The position numbers and the translations under genes are program-made. Below are positions 10,908-21,784 of a stretch of 64,000 nt of DNA, in pieces; the first letter of the stretch is position 1, and every line of letters starts with the position of its first letter. The DNA is from Collybiopsis luxurians FD-317 M1 (lineage: Eukaryota > Basidiomycota > Agaricomycetes > Agaricales > Omphalotaceae): NCBI GenBank assembly GCA_000827265.1, contig KN834758.1, forward strand, positions 186,001-250,000, in the 5' to 3' direction. The notes beneath the pieces are model-generated. The model saw only the letters and a list, made by a program, of their open reading frames with translations, made no database searches and had not been told where the DNA came from.

Positions 10908-12166
10908 ATGGCTCGGAGTGACCGTACATCAGAGTTCCTAGACGCTCTACAATCCAAAAGGTCGAATACACTCGAAAAATCTAGAAACAAACGCAAAGAT
11001 CGAGAGCGGGACGAGCAGGCTGCTTTGGGAACAGAATACATTGCAGAAGCATACACAATCGTGAGTTTAGCTCATTTCGGCTCTCAGCTATTCTTTCCTT
11101 ACTGTCATAGTTAAACCACATTAATACCTTGACGCGAATGCTTTCCAGTATTCGCAAAGCGTATCTGAATCTTGACCAACGTAGTGGAGTGTCGCATCAC
11201 CAGGAAATGAGAAATATCGACCTTAGCGGGACTGAACCATGGACCAACGTGCGACAACTCTCTAATGAAGAACGCGACCAGATTGATGTACAGGCTCGTG
11301 TCATTCTTACTCGGTGTGCCAATAGAATCAAAGAAATGGAAGCGCTAGAGAAAAGTACGAGATTTGCTTCTTCCAATTTTTTCGAAATCTTTTAACAATG
11401 TAACTCAGAGCGCGCAGAACTCGTGTCAAGCAAAGTGAATCCTCTGACGCGTCTTTTGCCCGCTCGATTGAGACAGGACGCGTCTACCGTTTCTTCAGAC
11501 TTTGTCGCTGCCCATAATTCCAGCGTTACCTGGTTTCTCAGTAGACGTCTAGCTGAGGCTAGCCAGAAGCAAACGGAAATGCAGGAAGAGCGTGTCAAGC
11601 GCCAAACGGAGAGATCACGGACACTTGGATCAGGGGCAGCGCTGGAGGCATTAAGCTTATCTTCAAGCGATCTCCAAAGGTCAAAGTCGTCTGCATCCAG
11701 TAGTAGCTGGTTTGGAGGTGCTTCCTCCGGTATTATTGCTGCCACAATTGGTGCATCAAGCGTCGACGACACCCAACGTATCAGTTCACCACACCTCTTG
11801 CCCGAAACCTCACCTCCTTCAGATGATGAAGACGATCTTGAATTATCACAATCTCAGATCCTTCAATTCGAGAACGAAAATGCGCATATTCTACGTTCGG
11901 TACAGGAAACCCTTGAATCTGTTCAGCAGGCAGAAGCGCGATTAAATGAAATAAGCGCACTACAGATGGAGCTTGTGTCACATTTAACCAAGCAAACCGA
12001 GCTGACGGATCAACTTTACGAGGATGCCATAGCCTCGACGTCCATGGTAGAGAAAGGAAACGTACAGTTACGGGAAGCTAGAAGACGTTCAAAGGACAGT
12101 AGATTGTTCATTCTTGTCTTTCTCATCGGTGCAAGCTTAAGTATGTTATTCCTACATTATTACTAG
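10908..12166 (+). CDS. UFE1: ER Qa-SNARE, Ufe1/syntaxin-18 type
   Basis: Three exons encode about 385 residues. The N-terminus (RTSEFLDALQSKR) resembles the syntaxin-18 N-terminal helix that contacts Sly1-type proteins. A middle part has ARVILTRCANRIKEMEALEK, a Habc-like helix. A disordered Ser/Asp-rich linker follows, then the SNARE heptads (ENAHILRSVQETLESVQQAEARL...TKQTELTDQLYEDA), and a C-terminal hydrophobic anchor (LFILVFLIGASLSMLFL) with only HYY after it. This is a tail-anchored t-SNARE for Golgi-to-ER retrograde fusion. Introns lie after ATAEAYTI-like helix 1 (11060-11110) and near 11354-11408. An upstream in-frame GTG is ignored in favour of the ATG at 10908. The gene is convergent with the Tvp38-like gene, leaving 76 bp. 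Confidence 0.85.
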
Positions 12167-12242
12167 CGGTACTGTACATGACCGTATCGTACATACTTAT
12201 AGATGTCCGTTGTGTCTAAGAGGACCACAGAAGAAAACATCT

Positions 12243-13615
12243 TCAAGACTGTTCTACCGACTCTGAATTACCAAGTAAGGGAGCTTCTTCATCGAAGTCC
12301 TCGATCGCTTCAGCGGCCAATTCATCAACAACAGGTGAGATGCCTTCCAGATTCCGTATGCGGTTCTGGACCAATCTATAAACCAGCCTACGACGTACTG
12401 TGGGTGATTAAGAAGTGGATATATGATAAAATAACTTACCAGCTCGCCAGTACCGCGATGACGATACCACCTATTACATTCACATCAGTACTACAACACT
12501 AAGAAAATTGAAAAAAGAAGTACCGCCGACGAGAAGGCCATTGAGAACTTTCGTACCTAGACGCACAATTTAGTTCAGCATGGGGGTAGATCGAGCGTCT
12601 CACTAGTGTCCATTTCTTGTCTTTGGTCCCCGTCAGACAATGCAGCCATTCTCGAGCCAATAAAGGCATGCAGCAATAACTTTGGACTAAGAAAGCTTGT
12701 GGCAACCATGAACTGCCATAGCTTAACAGATTCGATGGACTAGAAGACATATTACTATTAGCCTGGTCTGATATGACTAGAACGTAGGGATTCCTTACGG
12801 CAAAAAGTGTGTTCGAATAGACCCACGGTGGAAAAGGACTAAGACGAATGAGTATAATGAGAGGTAGTCTGTCACAAATAGTCAAGACGGCTAGTGTCCA
12901 AGGATGAATATTCATTACCCTTTTTCCCGCTAGAATACGAGTCAAATTCACCATCCGGGGTATAAAGAATTCCAACGTACCACGACCAATTCCAGAGCCT
13001 GAAATTGCTGGTGCTTTTTGGACCACTTACGCAGTCTGGAGGAGAACAGAAGTCGCAGCAAAAGGAAAACAGCTGCTGAAGCGATAACGGAAGCAATAAC
13101 AGCTATGAAGAAACCAATTCTCCATCCGTAAGCGAATCCACACATTGTAACTGTTGTCGTATGTCCAATAAGTGGAGGGAAAGAGACTAGGACTATGCAG
13201 GATTTAGTTTTCCCATAGCTAGAATGAAACAGGGGATGATATACGAATCAATGCTCCTAGTATAAGGAATCCAAACGGCGTGCGCGACAGTTCGGTGGCT
13301 TCATCGTAGAGAAATTGAAATATTCTGGCTGGAGTGACGACAATGATAAAGATGACTGGGAAGAGAACCCCGTGTGAGAGGATTGAGGAAATGATAGCGT
13401 TTGTACACACGAAGGAAAACATTAATGAGAGCCCATATAAAGAGCAGCATCTGGTGCAGGAAATAAGAACATGGACCCAGTCTCGGCTGACGGTGCGAAA
13501 CACATGCCTTTCCAAAAGTTCCTAGACGTTGATAACGGCCCACAGCTATCGCTGCATAATGCTTTGAATAGGAAAAAAAACGCTTGATTCGTGAATTGGA
13601 GTTGTCAATGGCCAT
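12243..13615 (-). CDS. Tvp38-like SNARE-associated (VTT/DedA-family) membrane protein
   Basis: About nine short exons join to a multi-pass protein of roughly 320 residues. Core motifs are IIVVTPARIFQFLYDEAT, LSRTPFGFLILGA, SFPPLIGHTTTVTMCGFAYG, the long helix FFIAVIASVIASAAVFLLLRLLF, then LIILIRLSPFPPWVYSNTLFA and WQFMVATSF--PKLLLHAFIGSRMAALSDG. These define the VTT/SNARE-associated Golgi family (Tvp38, TMEM41/VMP1 relatives), with proposed roles in lipid movement and vesicle trafficking. An acidic tail follows (DEEAPLLGNSE). Joining LVV to LPLI needs an 11-nt microexon (12919-12929). A 57-nt segment (13451-13507) beginning gcatgt may be a GC-AG intron or coding, as it is 3n and open. The start is the ATG at 13615. 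Confidence 0.78.
12919..12929 (-). other. Coding microexon of 11 nt in the Tvp38-like gene
   Basis: On the minus strand cgggaaaaagg is flanked by an acceptor (ttctag) and a donor (gtaatg), with introns of 49 and 50 nt. Including it gives LVV-REKG-LPLIILIRLSPFPP, which fits the family; skipping it shifts the frame. Confidence 0.7.
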
Positions 13616-13740
13616 GGTTGGGGACAAGAAAGCGCGTCAGAGTTTCAGAGTTATGACGCTCTTGGGCGCTTTACATATTCACAATTAGTCATTTGGCGCC
13701 GGACTAGCGCTTACCTGCTTTTCTTAAGCCTTTGAGGATC

Positions 13741-15214
13741 ATGGAAAAATACAGCGCATACCGAGTAAGTTTGGCTTGTATCAAGGAACTTACTCGCTAA
13801 ATTGGAGCTCCATACAGGATCCTGGTACTGGCATACAGGTTGTTTAATTCTCCCTCCTCATACCGACCCGATTTTAAACAATTTATTAAGCCTTTCCTAA
13901 CCCCAGTCCCTTCACCGAGCTCTCGTTCCACTCTCTTATTAATAACCTCACCAGCTCGGTATTTAATCGGCCTAATTCGCTTAATTGTGATTCTCGTGCT
14001 CGCAATCTGCTATGTTCTCATAGTCAAAGTTCTTTTCACCATTTTGGTGAGCAGGTTGTTCAGCCGTTTGTAAGAGCAACACGTTCTGATATCCTGACAG
14101 TTGGTAATACCGCCAGCGCAGCGCGTCGCTTCTGCTGTTGTCTCGTCCGCAATTATCCGAGTGGTGCTATTTTTCCTAGGCTTTATCTGGATTCCGACTG
14201 AAATTGTGTCTAAAAAACGAGGGTTAGTTGGCCACGATCCTAAATAGACCATCCTATTCGCCCAACAATCATTTTAGACGCAACTATCAGAACGAAAATA
14301 CTTGGAATCCTGGCCCTGGTGATTTGATTATCTCAAACTGGGCGTCATGGGTGGAGCTGTTATGGCTCGCTTACCGGTGTGTCCCGCTTTTTTTCGTTCC
14401 GTTCTCCATTCTCAATATCATTAAACAGTTTCGATCCGGTCTTTGTTTTGCCTGTTTCAGAATCAGTCGCCGGACTTGTGGAGGCTCCGTCTGCTTCTCC
14501 CATCTCGCATACACCGGGACGACGTCCTGCCAGGACCAGCATGCCCGATTCTTCATCAACAAGCCGAAACCCAACCTCCCAAATTCCAATCACAGGCTTC
14601 CATCAAGTTTCGCTATTCAGAATGCTGAGAGAATCCGGCAGAACACCCACCCACGTTGCTACAGTCGACGCGAAACCGCGTCTGTTGGAAGAAATTCGCA
14701 AAACATCCAAACGGCCCGTTATTGTTTTCCCCGAGTGCACTACAAGCAACGGTAGAGGTTTATTACGGTTCGCGGACATTTTCCGACAATCTCTTCCCGT
14801 AAAAGGCTGGAATGTATTTATCATGTGTGTTAGGTATGTTGAACAGTACCTAGTCCATTCACATTGCTTACCCTCGACGGAATAATCAGGTATGACCCTC
14901 CAACAGAAGTGTCGCCTACAGTCACACATTCTATCCCTTCCTCTTTATTCAACCCCATCCCACATATCTTTACGTTAACATCCTCCCTTACTTTACCTGC
15001 CTTGACCATTAGACTACTGGCTCAATCAGAGTCCCCAAGTTCTCCCACCTTTCTCGTTAGTGAAGTTGTCGGAGTTTCGTCCGTCCGTGATGAACTTGCT
15101 GAAGCATCCGCTGTCCTTATCTCCCAATTGGGAAAATTCAAAAGGATGACGATGGGCTGGGAAGATAAAGCTAGATTTCTTGAATTTTATCGCGGTAAGC
15201 ATAGTTCTAAGTAG
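13741..15214 (+). CDS. Lysophosphatidic acid acyltransferase-like protein (Loa1/Vps66 type)
   Basis: Eight exons join to about 390 residues. The N-terminus MEKYSAYRDPGTGIQPFLTP is followed by two hydrophobic segments (LIGLIRLIVILVLAICYVLIV and AIIRVVLFFLGFIWI). The catalytic region contains GDLIISNWASWVELLWLAYR, with a degenerate NX4-type block in place of HX4D, and the later VIVFPECTTSNGRGLL, the PlsC-type EGT-like motif. The layout matches the fungal Loa1/Vps66 family, which acylates lysophosphatidic acid at the ER or lipid droplets. Exon 1 is only 24 nt and exon 2 is 21 nt (RDPGTGIQ). It shares a 125 bp divergent promoter with the Tvp38-like gene. The C-terminus ends in KHSSK at 15214; an alternative donor (gtaagc) near the end cannot be excluded. 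Confidence 0.8.
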
Positions 15215-15276
15215 TCTACATGATCTTTGGACAAAGATCCGCTAGATCTCCAATTTAGACTAGTCTCGTATACAGT

Positions 15277-16921
15277 CTACTGCTTGAACTGTGCAAGAGC
15301 TTGCCTCAAGTCAGCCTTGAGATCCTCCAAATCTTCTAGGCCTACACTGAGTCTGATTAATGTGGGGTCTTCATTTGGATCGCCTCTCGCTCGGTTCTCG
15401 ATGAGTGATTCGACACCACCCAAACTTGTTGCAGGCTAAAACATAGATATTAGAGAGAAATAGATGGGGAGAAAAGCGAACGCACAATGAAGACTTTTGT
15501 TAGGAACGGAAGGGCTTTAGCGAATTCTTTGGTGGGTAGTAATATAGAAAATGTAGCGGTCCATCCGCCCTCCATCTGCTTGCTAGGGTGGAAGCCACGA
15601 CTGTCCGTCTCTTGCAATGATGAATGGAAGACTTGCTCTCCTCAGTGAGAAACTCCTAGCAACCAGAGATATCACACGCGCTTACCCTTTGCAAGTACAC
15701 CCCCTGGAACACCGTCGAAAGAACTGTTTTCAGGAGTTGAGGCCACTTTATTCAGCCATTGAACCAGTTCCCCGGCCGTGGCAGACTGACGAGTTATCCT
15801 AAGATGGAAAGTACGAAGGGAGCGTAGCAGCAGCCATGACTCCAAGTTACCCATCACATTCCCCATGTATGTACGGTCCTCATGAAGCTATCAAAGCTCA
15901 TTAACATCGACCATCAACCATTTCGAGTGGTAAAATCCTTACACTCTGCCATTCCTCTTGGGATTTCAAAACAAGAACACCGGCAAGGAGGTCCGAGTGG
16001 CCTCCCAAGTACTTGGTCGCTGGTAATAATAAGCCTCGTTTCCTCAAGCGATAGATCCACAACATTTACCTGAATGGAGGATACTTTCGAGAACATAAGA
16101 AGAGATCCTTATAAGAAAAAGACGAAAACGAAGGACTTACCAATCTGCGCCAAACTTGAACGGATACTGCAAAGGTGGCGGTGCAAAGGTCGAGTCGACA
16201 ACCAGTTTCCCTCCGACCTTGTGAATCTGTGATCAAGCTTATCAGCTCGAAGCAAATCTCGCATCGGGTTCAAAAGTAACCTTATCAGCGTAGTATTGGA
16301 TGTCTCTGCTTTCCCCTGTTGGGTTTACTGGTGTCTCCAGCCAGCACAAATCACCGGATTCATATTCATCATCTAGATCAATAACCTGGACTTGAACATC
16401 ACGACATTTCTTGTAGATCTCGATGCTGTGATGGCAGCCAAAGTATCCTGCACGGATAGCTATACGCTTTGGCTTAAAATGAACGAGGGCCTGCAGGAAA
16501 ATGTTGCGTATAGGATTAAGACGGTCCAGCTAAGCCTGCCTTACCGAAAAGCATGCAGCCAGTCCAGATGCGTATGTGAGGGCATGTCCGTTCTTTACAA
16601 GGTGCTTGAGGAAGGCAGGAAAGACAATGATCATCAAACGAACCATGATGTTACCAAGTATGTGCTCAACGCGTGTCGAGACGTCTTGAGTGTAACGGGA
16701 ATATACATGCCTCTCTGGGTTTTGAAGCTTTACATCTGCAAGGGAGCCCTCGTTGGGATGGGCGAGAAAAGCTAGATGAGAGGAGTCTGCAGTCAGAATG
16801 CCTGTTGATCGATAAGGATCAAGGATGTACTCGTCGAGACGGAAATTGAAGGCGCGACTTCGTTGTGTGCACCAGTAACAGAGTCATCGCCGTGAAGGAG
16901 GGCAAGGGTGTTGAAAGACAT
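15277..16921 (-). CDS. Cys/Met-metabolism PLP enzyme (cystathionine gamma-synthase/lyase-like)
   Basis: The joined protein is about 400 residues. It contains VYSRYTQDVSTRVEHIL, NGHALTYASGLAA, VIDLDDEYESGDLCWLETPVNPTGE, KLVVDSTFAPPPLQYPFKFGADC, the PLP-lysine motif HSATKYLGGHSDLLAG, DRTYMGNVMGNLESWLLLRSLRTFHLR, SFDGVPGGV, and PATSLGGVESLIENRARG near the end. It belongs to the trans-sulfuration PLP family (fold type I), acting on cystathionine or related thiol amino acids; synthase versus lyase cannot be told from motifs alone. A 14-nt microexon (16070-16083) encodes CILHS just before ATK with its catalytic lysine. The start is the ATG at 16921. It sits downstream of a large Zn2Cys6-family gene on the same strand, 144 bp apart. 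Confidence 0.87.
16070..16083 (-). other. Coding microexon of 14 nt next to the PLP lysine
   Basis: On the minus strand tatcctccattcag lies between acceptor ...cgaaag and donor gtaaat. It restores FGADC-ILHS-ATKYLGGHS, the conserved PLP-binding loop. Without it the loop residues are missing and the frame is lost. Confidence 0.75.
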
Positions 16922-17065
16922 GTTGGGTTATAGTAGTTGCAGTGAGCAGGGGGAATGACTCGAATGTCTTCATTCTTATACCGAGAAGCTTGATCACGCC
17001 TTTCTCCGCAGTATTAATGTGATATAAAGTACTAATACAAAGTAGCTACAGATGATCAAGAAGAA

Positions 17066-20000
17066 TCAAGGACTCAATCCATGGTCCAGAAGTCCGGAAT
17101 CCCTCATGAACGACCTCCACTGCTGATCGATGCCTGGTATACCAGGACCTGAGTCTCTCATCATTAAATCCACATTTAAGAAGTCCCCAGGGGAGCCACC
17201 ATTCATCGTTATGGGCTCTGAAGTAAATGTCCCTGTGGAGGCGTTTCCCGTGTTCGGGTAGAACGGCATATATCCACCCATGTTGGAATCTTCGGGAGAC
17301 ATCGCCGGAGGAGATACATACATATTTTGCATTTCAATACTAGGAGGAGAGTAGAAGTTGTCTGAAGAGAAAGGTCTAGCAAACATCTGCTCCGCAGCCT
17401 CTCGTTCTTGGGCAGACGAATGAGGATGTTGAGAGGGAGGTAAAAGAGAAAGGTACTCGACGAGGGAAGGATGTACATCTGGAAGATTTTCGGTAGAGAC
17501 TTCTTTGGAATCGCTTGCGTCACTTGGCGCAGGAGATTCGGAATTTGAAGTCGATATCGGGGAATTTATCGACGACTCCGCATTCTTCTTCTCGCTGTGG
17601 CGTTTGAGTAACAACAACCTGCTGAACATGACCCTTGTTTGGCCACCAAAGAGGGCAAGTTCATCGTCACCGTAGTCCCGGCCAACAGATAATGCGCTAG
17701 AAATTGGTAAGGTGCCACTCCGATGCTGTGAAAACGTCTGAAAGGCTTTTTCCCGTAACCTGTTCAAAATGGCCTGCGGAGCCCTTTTCAGTGTTTGATC
17801 ATATTGAGCAGCGGAAGATGCATACCATACCGCTGCGTGAACGGCGAGAGAGATTCATGCATTTTTCGAACAAGTCACAAGCAAGCCCTAGCTCTATAAA
17901 AGCATTAGGAGCCATGGTTGACGCCGGTGAACGAGTCACAATGGACCCAACAATGATCTAAGAACACATTAGAAAAAGACCGGTAAGTAAGCTACGGAAG
18001 ATAACTTACCGCAGCAGAAAACAGTGCAGAAGCTACTCCCCACCACCGTCTGCAAAGATCAGGGAATCTATCGTAGTGGTTTAATGATGATTTAATAAGC
18101 CCAGAGGCACATCGATAGGCGGCGAGGAATGAGGGAGCGTAAGGACTTCTCAGAGGGTTGACAGGATGATCGAGCATTGCTTGAGCAAAGAAGCTGCGAT
18201 GAACGTACAGAAGCGCTGGGGTTGATGTTACCACACACCCAGATGAAGGGCAGAAAACAAATACTTACTAATGGAACGAAGTTGTCCCAAAAAGCACCGA
18301 CGCATGTATGCCGAGGGTGTGCAGTGTTCATCCTCTGGGCTCATGAACACATTCAGATGTTGCGGCAGCGACTTCTGTCGCACCTTCCGATCCAGATCAA
18401 GAATGATTTGATAATTTGGAGGCTCGGCGGTTAAAGTGAGCTCAAGCACCTCCGCAAGGATGTCCCTACAGAATTCATACTTCCATTGATAATCTGAGAA
18501 CGCTCATTTGAACAAGAGGGATGATTGGCTAAGAGAAGGACGAGCTCACACCCAATCTGCGGATTCCCTTCCTCATCTACGAATGTTTCCTCCTCAGTCG
18601 GAAACTCGCAGTCCATGTATGACGGTCGTATAGCTGGAGGGCGACCTATGGCAAGACTCTAATCAGGATCAGCAGTACGTTAATGGCTATGGAAGAAAGA
18701 GACTCTGACATGAAATAGTTCGGAACAAAAAATCTCGTAAAACAGAGCTCTTCGTCTGTCGACGGTCTTGACATCAAAGTCCCAACGGGAACCGTCGCGG
18801 TCTGGAAATTTGTGCAAAAGTCAGAACGTTGGAACATTACGAATTTCATATACTGACGAAGGCCAATCTGTAAAGACGTAAGATATCTAATAGAGTTCAT
18901 ATTGCATGGAAAGCTTACACTTTGAGCAGCTTTTGCCCCCAGAGACATGACAGTCCACTGAGCAACTATTCAGTATCGCAACAGGCAAGAAACATTTGTA
19001 CTGACAGCAGAATCTAGCGTGTACCTTTTACCAGCAAACGTCTGATAGTGGGCCAAGAGAACGATAGCTTGCACTGTACAGGTTTCGGGAGAGTCAAAAA
19101 TTGACCGCAGGGACATTGCGGCCCGACATAGCAGGATAAAACTTTCAGCTTCAGAGTTGACTATGTCCGAGCGTGAGTATGAAAATAATGAAACAAAATC
19201 TGGGATTGCACACATGGCTCCAAAGTAAGGTCCACGAGAGCACCTATGGCAAAGACAACAAACAGAGTCGCTAGACGATGTGGAGATATTGTATGAGGTT
19301 GTTTAATCTCTGTAGTAGCTCTTTCTCTTTTAGACCGATATATAGGCACAAGTATGTCGTCGATAAGCTCATCGCGTCGAATAGGTTGAAAGTGCCACGC
19401 TGCCTGCTCCAAATATGTTTCGCAAAGAGCCCAGCCTCGAGGTTGTTCGGGAAGATGCGAGAAAAGCATATCCATGTTTTGCTCGTTATTTTCTTCTGCG
19501 CACATGGGGAAGAAGTTGGCGAGTCGCAGGGCATCTTGAGGAAGCGTAGTTGGTTGGTCATCAGAGACCCAGCCTGGCCCTATTTCTGCACCTGCCTGTC
19601 AGCGGAATAAGTGTTGGGTATTTTTCGCGATAGTTTATTTGCTTTTTACCAGAAGTAAAGTCTTTGCTTGATAATGAGTATTAGACGAGAATGACGAGGA
19701 GCAACAGCCTACCTCCGATCCCGCTGAACGACCAAAGTATTTTGATTGACCACTATCGAATATGGTAAGTGTTCCAACCGCATCCAAGGATTCGACGGAA
19801 GCCTCTCGAGAGGGGGCGGATTGATGGACTGCGCCGCTTTCCGGCCCAAACTTGATGGACAAAAGTTCATCGCGAAGGAGGGCATGAGGTTCATTGGATA
19901 CTCCCGCGTGACAGATTGCGAGAGCGTCTTCGAGTTGGCGAATTCTCTGGCCCATTTCAGTGATTTTGGTATGCAATTGAGAAGTATCAGCCAGCACGAA

Positions 20001-20482
20001 GCTGAGAAAAATGAGTGAGAAGCGGCAGCATCAAATATATTTGAAAACATACCGAGTTCCTTGTCCTGCAGCCATTTTGCCATTTGGACATATACTATGG
20101 ACTCCACGCCTGATGCAACTGCCGCAAGGAATCTTCTTGTCACATTTTAGTTTGAGTCGTCTAGTATTTCTCTAAATGATCCTGATGGATATGACGCAGT
20201 TAATAATTACCTGTAAAGGGGTCAGGAATGTTTATAGATAAGATAAAGACATTGAGGACCTGCATTCCGCGCAACTGACTTCACCTAATGGGGACATTGA
20301 GAGATTTTGTAGAAAACGAAGCAAGGCAAAACTGGTATCGGAAGGCTTGTTATGTCGAGGAGAAGCGGAATCGACAGAGTACGGACCTCACCACGGGCTC
20401 TTCTAAGATCTATATCATCTTCGCTGACATGTTTTCTGGATATTCTTCTGGGCTGAAGGTGGTGAGACGGATCTGGGGGCAT
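17066..20482 (-). CDS. Fungal-specific Zn2Cys6 transcription factor with middle homology domain
   Basis: Many exons join to a protein of roughly 880 residues. The zinc cluster is spread over several exons: SCAECRRLKLKCDKKIPCGSCIRRGVHSIC, spacing CX2CX6CX5CX2CX8C. A linker (NGKMAAGQGTR) leads to a coiled-coil dimerisation helix (ITEMGQRIRQLEDALAI). The middle shows the fungal transcription-factor domain (LATLFVVFAIGALVDL, AQAIVLLAHYQTFAGKRY-like, WTVMSLGAKAAQSLGLHRD, VDRRRALFYEIF, LGRPPAIRPSYMDCEFP). The last 230 residues are disordered, Ser/Pro/Met-rich, ending DSGLLDHGLSP. It is a nuclear regulator of unknown targets. The start is taken at the ATG 20482 (MPPDPSHHL), before the conserved RRAR stretch; the splice joining RRAR to VSCAEC uses donor gtgagg. 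The adjacent trans-sulfuration gene is a possible but unproven target. Confidence 0.85.
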
Positions 20483-20626
20483 TGGGAGACAAGGGGAAGA
20501 GAGAAACAAGTGGACAACCTGTAAACTATACACATACGGCTAATCTTCCACGCTCGGCTTCGGACTCGGATAATCGGTCCGCAAATTTCTCCGATCTCCG
20601 AGTGATGTCACCACCAAAGTCGGGGT

Positions 20627-20632
20627 CACGTG
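20627..20632. promoter_or_regulatory. CACGTG motif in the region between the transcription factor and DPBB genes
   Basis: A palindromic CACGTG lies about 125 bp upstream of the DPBB gene start and 145 bp upstream of the divergent transcription-factor gene. It is a candidate bHLH site, judged by sequence only. Confidence 0.35.
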
Positions 20633-20755
20633 TCATAGTCCTTTTTTAATGGGCGCGTCCATCTCGTGAATCCAAGACTCAAGTTGAACTTGAACCGCTA
20701 CCTTGATCATCCGTATCTTCAACCGCAGCGCGCCCAACAATTTTCTTTTCTTAAA

Positions 20756-21784
20756 ATGACTTCCTCGCTCATCTTCATCTTACTGTTTCTCATCTCCTGT
20801 CTCCTTCCAGAGGTCACATCTTCAGCCATACGTCCTCCCAGCTCGCTAAGTAGATTTAGAAGAGCCCACTCACTGGGCGAGTCTTACGAATTTAATCCTC
20901 GAGACGGCTGGAATACTTTCAATGCGACCGCTCGTCACGCACCTCGAGATGGTTCTTCCGCTCTCGAACCACGGTTCAAGAAAGCCAGCGGTAAAGGGAA
21001 ACAGGATGATACCAAGGTATCTGTAAAAGATCTTGCGCTAGAAGCTGTTGGTAAAGTCCTTGAGAACGTCATTATAACTTGGTTCGTATCTCTGTTTCTT
21101 TGCTCCCGCCTTTGTCAATTCTCCATCTAAAGGTATACTGGCCACGATTTATTGAATCCGAGCTGTTGGCCACAGCCAGTATGGACTCCAACTGTAAGCG
21201 AACATGTTCTGCCTCAAATTCGAATATCTCAAGCATTCGACCACAGGACGAATCCTTTGTCTGCGCTATCACTCTGGACGGCTGGGAGGATAAACCTAAA
21301 TGTTTCGAATTCCTTGAACGTGAGGGCACCTTCGTCCCTCAATCAATGGTTCGCTAACCCATTCACAGTGTGTAACGGTCCTAACAAATGCATCTATGTC
21401 AGAGTTGTTGATAGCTGCGCTGGATGTGCCGCCGGAACCAAGCACGTCGATCTCACGAAAGCGGCATTTTCGCAGTTGGGGGACTTGAACTCGGGCACTT
21501 TGAGCATCTCAATGAGAGTAGTTCAACCCCCCGCTAGATTACCTTGGTGCGCTTTACAGATGTTCCCTTGCAAGTTTTCGACTAAATTTCCGTTAGGGAT
21601 AAGTCCTCATGGGGGCCTTGGGAAGAAGCCTAGCTTTCTTCTCTACTTTTTTCCCAGTCAATTTCCTGTATTTGTCTGCATCTCCGATTGTATCACACAC
21701 CATTACTCTCTACATCACGTCTATTGTATCACATATACTATTCTTATTGTATCGCATCCTACACCAATCATGAAACCAAGTTGA
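20756..21784 (+). CDS. Secreted double-psi beta-barrel (expansin/RlpA-like) protein
   Basis: The N-terminus MTSSLIFILLFLISCLLPEVTSSA is a clear signal peptide. A Ser/Arg-rich linker of about 80 residues follows, then the barrel: ITWYTGHDLLNPSCWPQPVWTPT, DESFVCAITLDGWEDKPKCFEFLE, CNGPNKCIYVRVVDSCAGCAAGTKHVDLTKAAFSQLG, LNSGTLSISMR. The CAGC and HVDL motifs place it in the barwin/RlpA-like group, secreted proteins acting at cell walls or surfaces. The 3' end is unresolved: after SMR the frame stays open to 21784, overlapping the convergent UTP12 stop by 17 bp, and a 42-nt 3n segment after SMR (gtagtt...acag) may or may not be an intron. The end given is the first in-frame stop and may be too far. 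Confidence 0.65.

Noticed and set aside
15277..20482. A sulfur-metabolism gene cluster of the trans-sulfuration enzyme and adjacent transcription factor
   Set aside because: Adjacency of one enzyme and one regulator is not enough to claim a cluster; no other sulfur genes are near.
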